Positions 43,674-46,897 of a stretch of 46,897 nucleotides of DNA are shown one piece after another (the first letter of the stretch is position 1; each line of letters starts with the position of its first letter). The DNA lies in NCBI RefSeq assembly GCF_900009265.2, contig NZ_LR735017.1, positions 38,095 to 84,991 of the forward strand. The letters are read 5' to 3'. This DNA comes from Planktothrix paucivesiculata PCC 9631 (lineage in GTDB: Bacteria > Cyanobacteriota > Cyanobacteriia > Cyanobacteriales > Microcoleaceae). Below the pieces are notes generated by a model. The model was not told the origin of the DNA, did no database searches, and saw only the letters and a list, made by a program, of their open reading frames with translations. The translations under genes were made by a program, and so were the position numbers.

Positions 43674-46600
43674 ATGTCTATTAAAGTTAGTCTTAACCAT
43701 CAGATTTCCTATCAGTTTGAACGTCCGGTGATTATTGGCCCTCAGACCATTGGCTTGCGTCCTGCTCCCCATTGTCGGACACCAATATTAAGTTATGCCC
43801 TGAATATTTTCCCCTGCGACTATCAACTAACCTGGTTACAGGATCATGATGGGAATTTTTTGGCTAAGGTTAACTTTCCCCAAACCAGCGATTATTTTAA
43901 AATTGAAGTAGATTTAATTGCCCAAATTCAACCAATTAATCCCTTTAATTTTTTAATTGAAAGCTACGCGACCAACTATCCTTTTGAATATGAACCGCGT
44001 CTAGCTAAAGAACTCAGTCCATTTTTAGAGATTACCGAATCGGGAGAATTACTAAAAAATTGGGTAGAAATTCATCGTCAACAGGATATTTATACTTCTA
44101 ATTTTTTACTAGATTTAAGCCAAAAACTATCCCAAGATATCGAATATCAAATCAGATTAGAACCTGGAATCCAAACCTGTGAAGAAACCCTAAAGAAAAA
44201 AATTGGTTCCTGTCGAGATACGGGATGGTTATTCGTACAAATTTTACGCCATTATGGATTAGCCGCTCGATTTGTTTCAGGATATTTAATCCAACTAACT
44301 AATGATATTCCCCCCCTAGATGGAGCACCGGGGCCAGTTTATGACAATGGGGATTTACACGCCTGGGCGGAGGTTTATCTTCCGGGTGCGGGTTGGATTG
44401 GACTTGACCCCACCTCGGGTTTAATGACTGCTGAAGGTCATATTCCTTTAGTTTGTGTGGCTGACCCCCAGGATGCGTCGCCAGTCCAGGGAACTATTGA
44501 ACCCTGCGAGTCAAAACTAGACTTTTCGGTAACGGTTTCTCGTTATCACGAAATCCCAAGAGTGACAAAACCTTATACCAAAGAACAATGGCAAAAAATT
44601 AATGATTTAGGGGAAATTGTTGAAGATAATTTACAGCGTTTAAATGTGGGTTTGACCATGGGGGGAGAACCCACTTTTGTTTCAATTGATGATTTTGAAT
44701 CTTCCCAATGGCGGGTAACGGCATTAGGAGAAGAAAAGCGCAAAATTGCCGGGCAATTGCTGAACAGATTAGAAGCTAAATTTGCTCAAAAAGGTGGACT
44801 ACTCCATTATGGGTTAGGAAAATCCTATCCCGGCGAATCCTTGCCCCGATGGGCTTTAGGGTGTTATTGGAGAAAAGACGGAATCCCCCTATGGCAAAAT
44901 CCCGACCTCTATGCTTGCGAGGATCAAGATGGTAATTATACCTCAAAAAATGCTGAGATTTTTATTGAATATTTAGTTAGAAATTTAGGTGTTAAATCCG
45001 ATTGTATTATTTCAGCCTATGAACCCAATTCTAATATTATAGCTGGATATACATTACCGATTTTATCCATTACTAAAGGAGAAAATATTTATTGGAGTAG
45101 TTGCCAGTGGCGACTTCCTAACCCGAATAAAATAGAACTTTTAACCGGAAGTTCTCCCATAGGATTTCGTCTGCCTTTAAGTTCTTTAAATTGGCAAAAT
45201 GATCCACTAGAACAGGAAGCCATTCTTCCCCTAACCCATGCCCCGATTATTTCCAGTTTTAAGCCATTAGAATCTGCAATTAATTCGATTCGGGTGGCTT
45301 TAAGTGTGGAAGTTAGACAGGGAAAAATTTACGTTTTTCTACCTCCAATTTCTTCCCCTAGAAGTTTTGTTGATTTAGTTACAGCGATTGAAAATACCAC
45401 CGCCCAACTCAAATATTCAGTCCTAATAGAAGGATATACGCCCCCAGTTAATACAGGAATAATCGGATTTCAAATTACCCCAGACCCGGGAGTAATTGAA
45501 GTTAATATTCATCCCGCCTCTAACTGGCAAGAATTAGTCGAAATTACCACTATTTTATATGAAGAAGCCAGATTATCCCGTTTAGGAACGGAAAAATATT
45601 TATTAGATGGACGACGAATTCCCACCGGGGGAGGAGCCCATGTTACCCTAGGTGGAAAAACGGTTTATGATAGTCCCTTATTACGTCGTCCCGATTTATT
45701 AAGAAGTTTAATTACCTATTGGCAAAATCACCCGTGTTTATCGTTTTTGTTCTGTGATTTATTTGTTGGGCCAACGAGTCAATCTCCCCGCGTGGATGAA
45801 GCTAGACACGAAAGTTTATATGAGTTAGAAATTGCCTTTCAACAGTTAAAACCTGAAGCTCCTCTTCCACCTCAATTAGTGGATAGATTATTAAGAAATT
45901 TATTAATTGATATTACCGGAAATACCCATAGGTCGGCTTTTTGTATTGATAAATTGTACCCGATTGAAAACCCGAGAAATCAATTAGGATTATTAGAATT
46001 TAGGGCTTTTGCCATGCCTCCCCATCCCCAGATGAACCTCTTACAAATGTTATTAATTCGGGCGTTAGTGGCTTGGTTTTGGGAAAAACCCTACACCCAT
46101 TCCTTAATTCGTTGGGGTACGACTCTCCATGATCGATTTATGTTACCCCATTATTTAGGAGAGGATTTAAAAACCATTATTGAGGACTTAAAAACCGTTG
46201 GTTATCACTTTGATTTTGCTTGGTTTGCTCCTTTTTTTGAATTTCGGTTTCCCCGCTATGGAGAAATTATTAAAGAGGGGGTAGAATTAGAACTGCGTCA
46301 TGGAATTGAACCTTGGCACGTTTTAGGAGAAGAAACCACATCGGGAAACACGGCGCGTTATGTGGATTCCTCCATGGAACGGGTACAAATTTTATTAAAA
46401 AATGCCCGAGGAAATTCTGCTAATATTGATAGTTATTCGGCTCGATATATTGTTACCTGTCAGGGTCGTCCCGTACCCTTAAAATCCACGGGAAATCCGG
46501 GGGAATATGTAGGGGCGGTCAGGTTTCGGGCGCGACGCTATACCTCTTTATTACATCCTTCGATTGCTCCCCATGATCCCTTGATTTTTGATATTGTTGA

Positions 46601-46817
46601 TACTTGGTCAGACCGTTCCATTGGGGGTTGTACCTATTTTGTCAGTCCTCCGAATGGCAAAACCTATCAACAATTTCCGATTAATCATCGAGAAGCAGAA
46701 GGTCGAATGTTAGAACGATTTGTCGCCATGGGTCACACATCTGGATTGATTAAAGTTGCGCCTTTAAAATTAAATCCTGAATACCCTTTAACTTTAGATT
46801 TGCGCCAAATTCCCTAA
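43674..46817 (+). CDS. Transglutaminase-like / DUF2126 protein
   Basis: The 1047-residue protein starts with a transglutaminase N-terminal domain (MSIKVSLNHQISYQFERPV). A transglutaminase-like core (~130-290) follows with the triad Cys180 (GSCRDTGW), His229 (DLHAWAEVYL) and Asp245 (LDPTSG). The rest is DUF2126 (LTMGGEPTFVSIDDFESSQW, RRIPTGGGAHVTLGG, LLEFRAFAMPPHPQMNL), of unknown activity. Such proteins are usually encoded near alpha-E/ATP-grasp genes for peptide-like products; none is visible downstream in this window. I chose the ATG at 43674 because the frame further upstream passes through a palindromic repeat. Confidence 0.93.
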   Translation: MSIKVSLNHQISYQFERPVIIGPQTIGLRPAPHCRTPILSYALNIFPCDYQLTWLQDHDGNFLAKVNFPQTSDYFKIEVDLIAQIQPINPFNFLIESYATNYPFEYEPRLAKELSPFLEITESGELLKNWVEIHRQQDIYTSNFLLDLSQKLSQDIEYQIRLEPGIQTCEETLKKKIGSCRDTGWLFVQILRHYGLAARFVSGYLIQLTNDIPPLDGAPGPVYDNGDLHAWAEVYLPGAGWIGLDPTSGLMTAEGHIPLVCVADPQDASPVQGTIEPCESKLDFSVTVSRYHEIPRVTKPYTKEQWQKINDLGEIVEDNLQRLNVGLTMGGEPTFVSIDDFESSQWRVTALGEEKRKIAGQLLNRLEAKFAQKGGLLHYGLGKSYPGESLPRWALGCYWRKDGIPLWQNPDLYACEDQDGNYTSKNAEIFIEYLVRNLGVKSDCIISAYEPNSNIIAGYTLPILSITKGENIYWSSCQWRLPNPNKIELLTGSSPIGFRLPLSSLNWQNDPLEQEAILPLTHAPIISSFKPLESAINSIRVALSVEVRQGKIYVFLPPISSPRSFVDLVTAIENTTAQLKYSVLIEGYTPPVNTGIIGFQITPDPGVIEVNIHPASNWQELVEITTILYEEARLSRLGTEKYLLDGRRIPTGGGAHVTLGGKTVYDSPLLRRPDLLRSLITYWQNHPCLSFLFCDLFVGPTSQSPRVDEARHESLYELEIAFQQLKPEAPLPPQLVDRLLRNLLIDITGNTHRSAFCIDKLYPIENPRNQLGLLEFRAFAMPPHPQMNLLQMLLIRALVAWFWEKPYTHSLIRWGTTLHDRFMLPHYLGEDLKTIIEDLKTVGYHFDFAWFAPFFEFRFPRYGEIIKEGVELELRHGIEPWHVLGEETTSGNTARYVDSSMERVQILLKNARGNSANIDSYSARYIVTCQGRPVPLKSTGNPGEYVGAVRFRARRYTSLLHPSIAPHDPLIFDIVDTWSDRSIGGCTYFVSPPNGKTYQQFPINHREAEGRMLERFVAMGHTSGLIKVAPLKLNPEYPLTLDLRQIP

Positions 46818-46897
46818 CATTTCTAGGACTTACGCAGAATACCCAATTATACACCATCTGTAGGGGCGAACGGCCGTTCGCCCCTACTAGATATGGT
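46818..46897. repeat. End-of-window repeat with a 28-bp perfect palindrome
   Basis: A perfect 28-base palindrome spans 46860-46887 and reads GTAGGGGCGAACG on its left arm. The sequence GGACTTACGCA at 46827-46837, just before it, resembles repeat or element ends common in cyanobacterial genomes. No gene is seen. Confidence 0.85.

Overview
The window is a stretch of cyanobacterial chromosome, most likely from a filamentous non-heterocystous cyanobacterium of the Oscillatoria/Planktothrix type. The evidence is a gene for phycocyanobilin:ferredoxin oxidoreductase (pcyA), a cyanophycin metabolism pair (cphB-cphA), a DnaX intein at a site known from cyanobacteria, a large CHAT-domain protein with a filamentous-haemagglutinin secretion domain, many HIP1 octamers (GCGATCGC), heptamer-type tandem repeats, and interspersed palindromes such as GAAACCGGGTTTC. 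The genus is an inference; no rRNA gene is present to test it.

Layout. Positions 1-5226 (minus strand) hold the 5' part of an SBBP-repeat protein, a TPS-CHAT fusion protein and a gamma-glutamylcyclotransferase-like protein. Positions 5485-12880 hold an M20-type amidohydrolase, a hypothetical protein, a pheophorbide-oxygenase-like Rieske protein, an aldo/keto reductase, a small antitoxin-like protein, a lone PD-(D/E)XK nuclease-like protein, a 36-residue membrane peptide and glyQ. Positions 12990-18000 hold dnaX with a 142-residue mini-intein, a possible small protein, an unknown membrane protein preceded by a LexA-like box, pcyA and tatA. Positions 18008-21940 hold the cphB-cphA pair. A perfect NtcA-type palindrome and a long inverted-repeat-rich leader lie upstream of cphB. 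Positions 22356-29812 hold housekeeping genes (trmD, rnc, recA, an RluE-type pseudouridine synthase, pyrB) mixed with a KGG stress protein, an NYN-domain protein and a GerMN-like lipoprotein.

Positions 29827-41672 (minus strand) form a compact cluster of ten genes that looks like a surface-glycan module. In transcription order it holds a PHP-like protein, a GT-B glycosyltransferase split into two ORFs at the interdomain linker, an AsnB-type amidotransferase, a GlpD-like oxidoreductase, an NAD-dependent epimerase, a hexapeptide acyltransferase, an alpha/beta hydrolase, an acyltransferase-3 membrane protein and an apiosidase-like lipoprotein hydrolase. The window closes with tilS, a Met-rich zinc-ribbon protein and a large transglutaminase-DUF2126 protein.

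The most unusual items are the split glycosyltransferase and its cluster, the DnaX mini-intein inside the ATPase site, the NtcA-box plus structured leader before cphBA, the LexA-like box before an unknown membrane protein, and the secreted CHAT protein with 13 near-identical 24-base repeats. No tRNA, rRNA, CRISPR array or intact transposase was recognised. All homology calls come from reading motifs; no database search was run.
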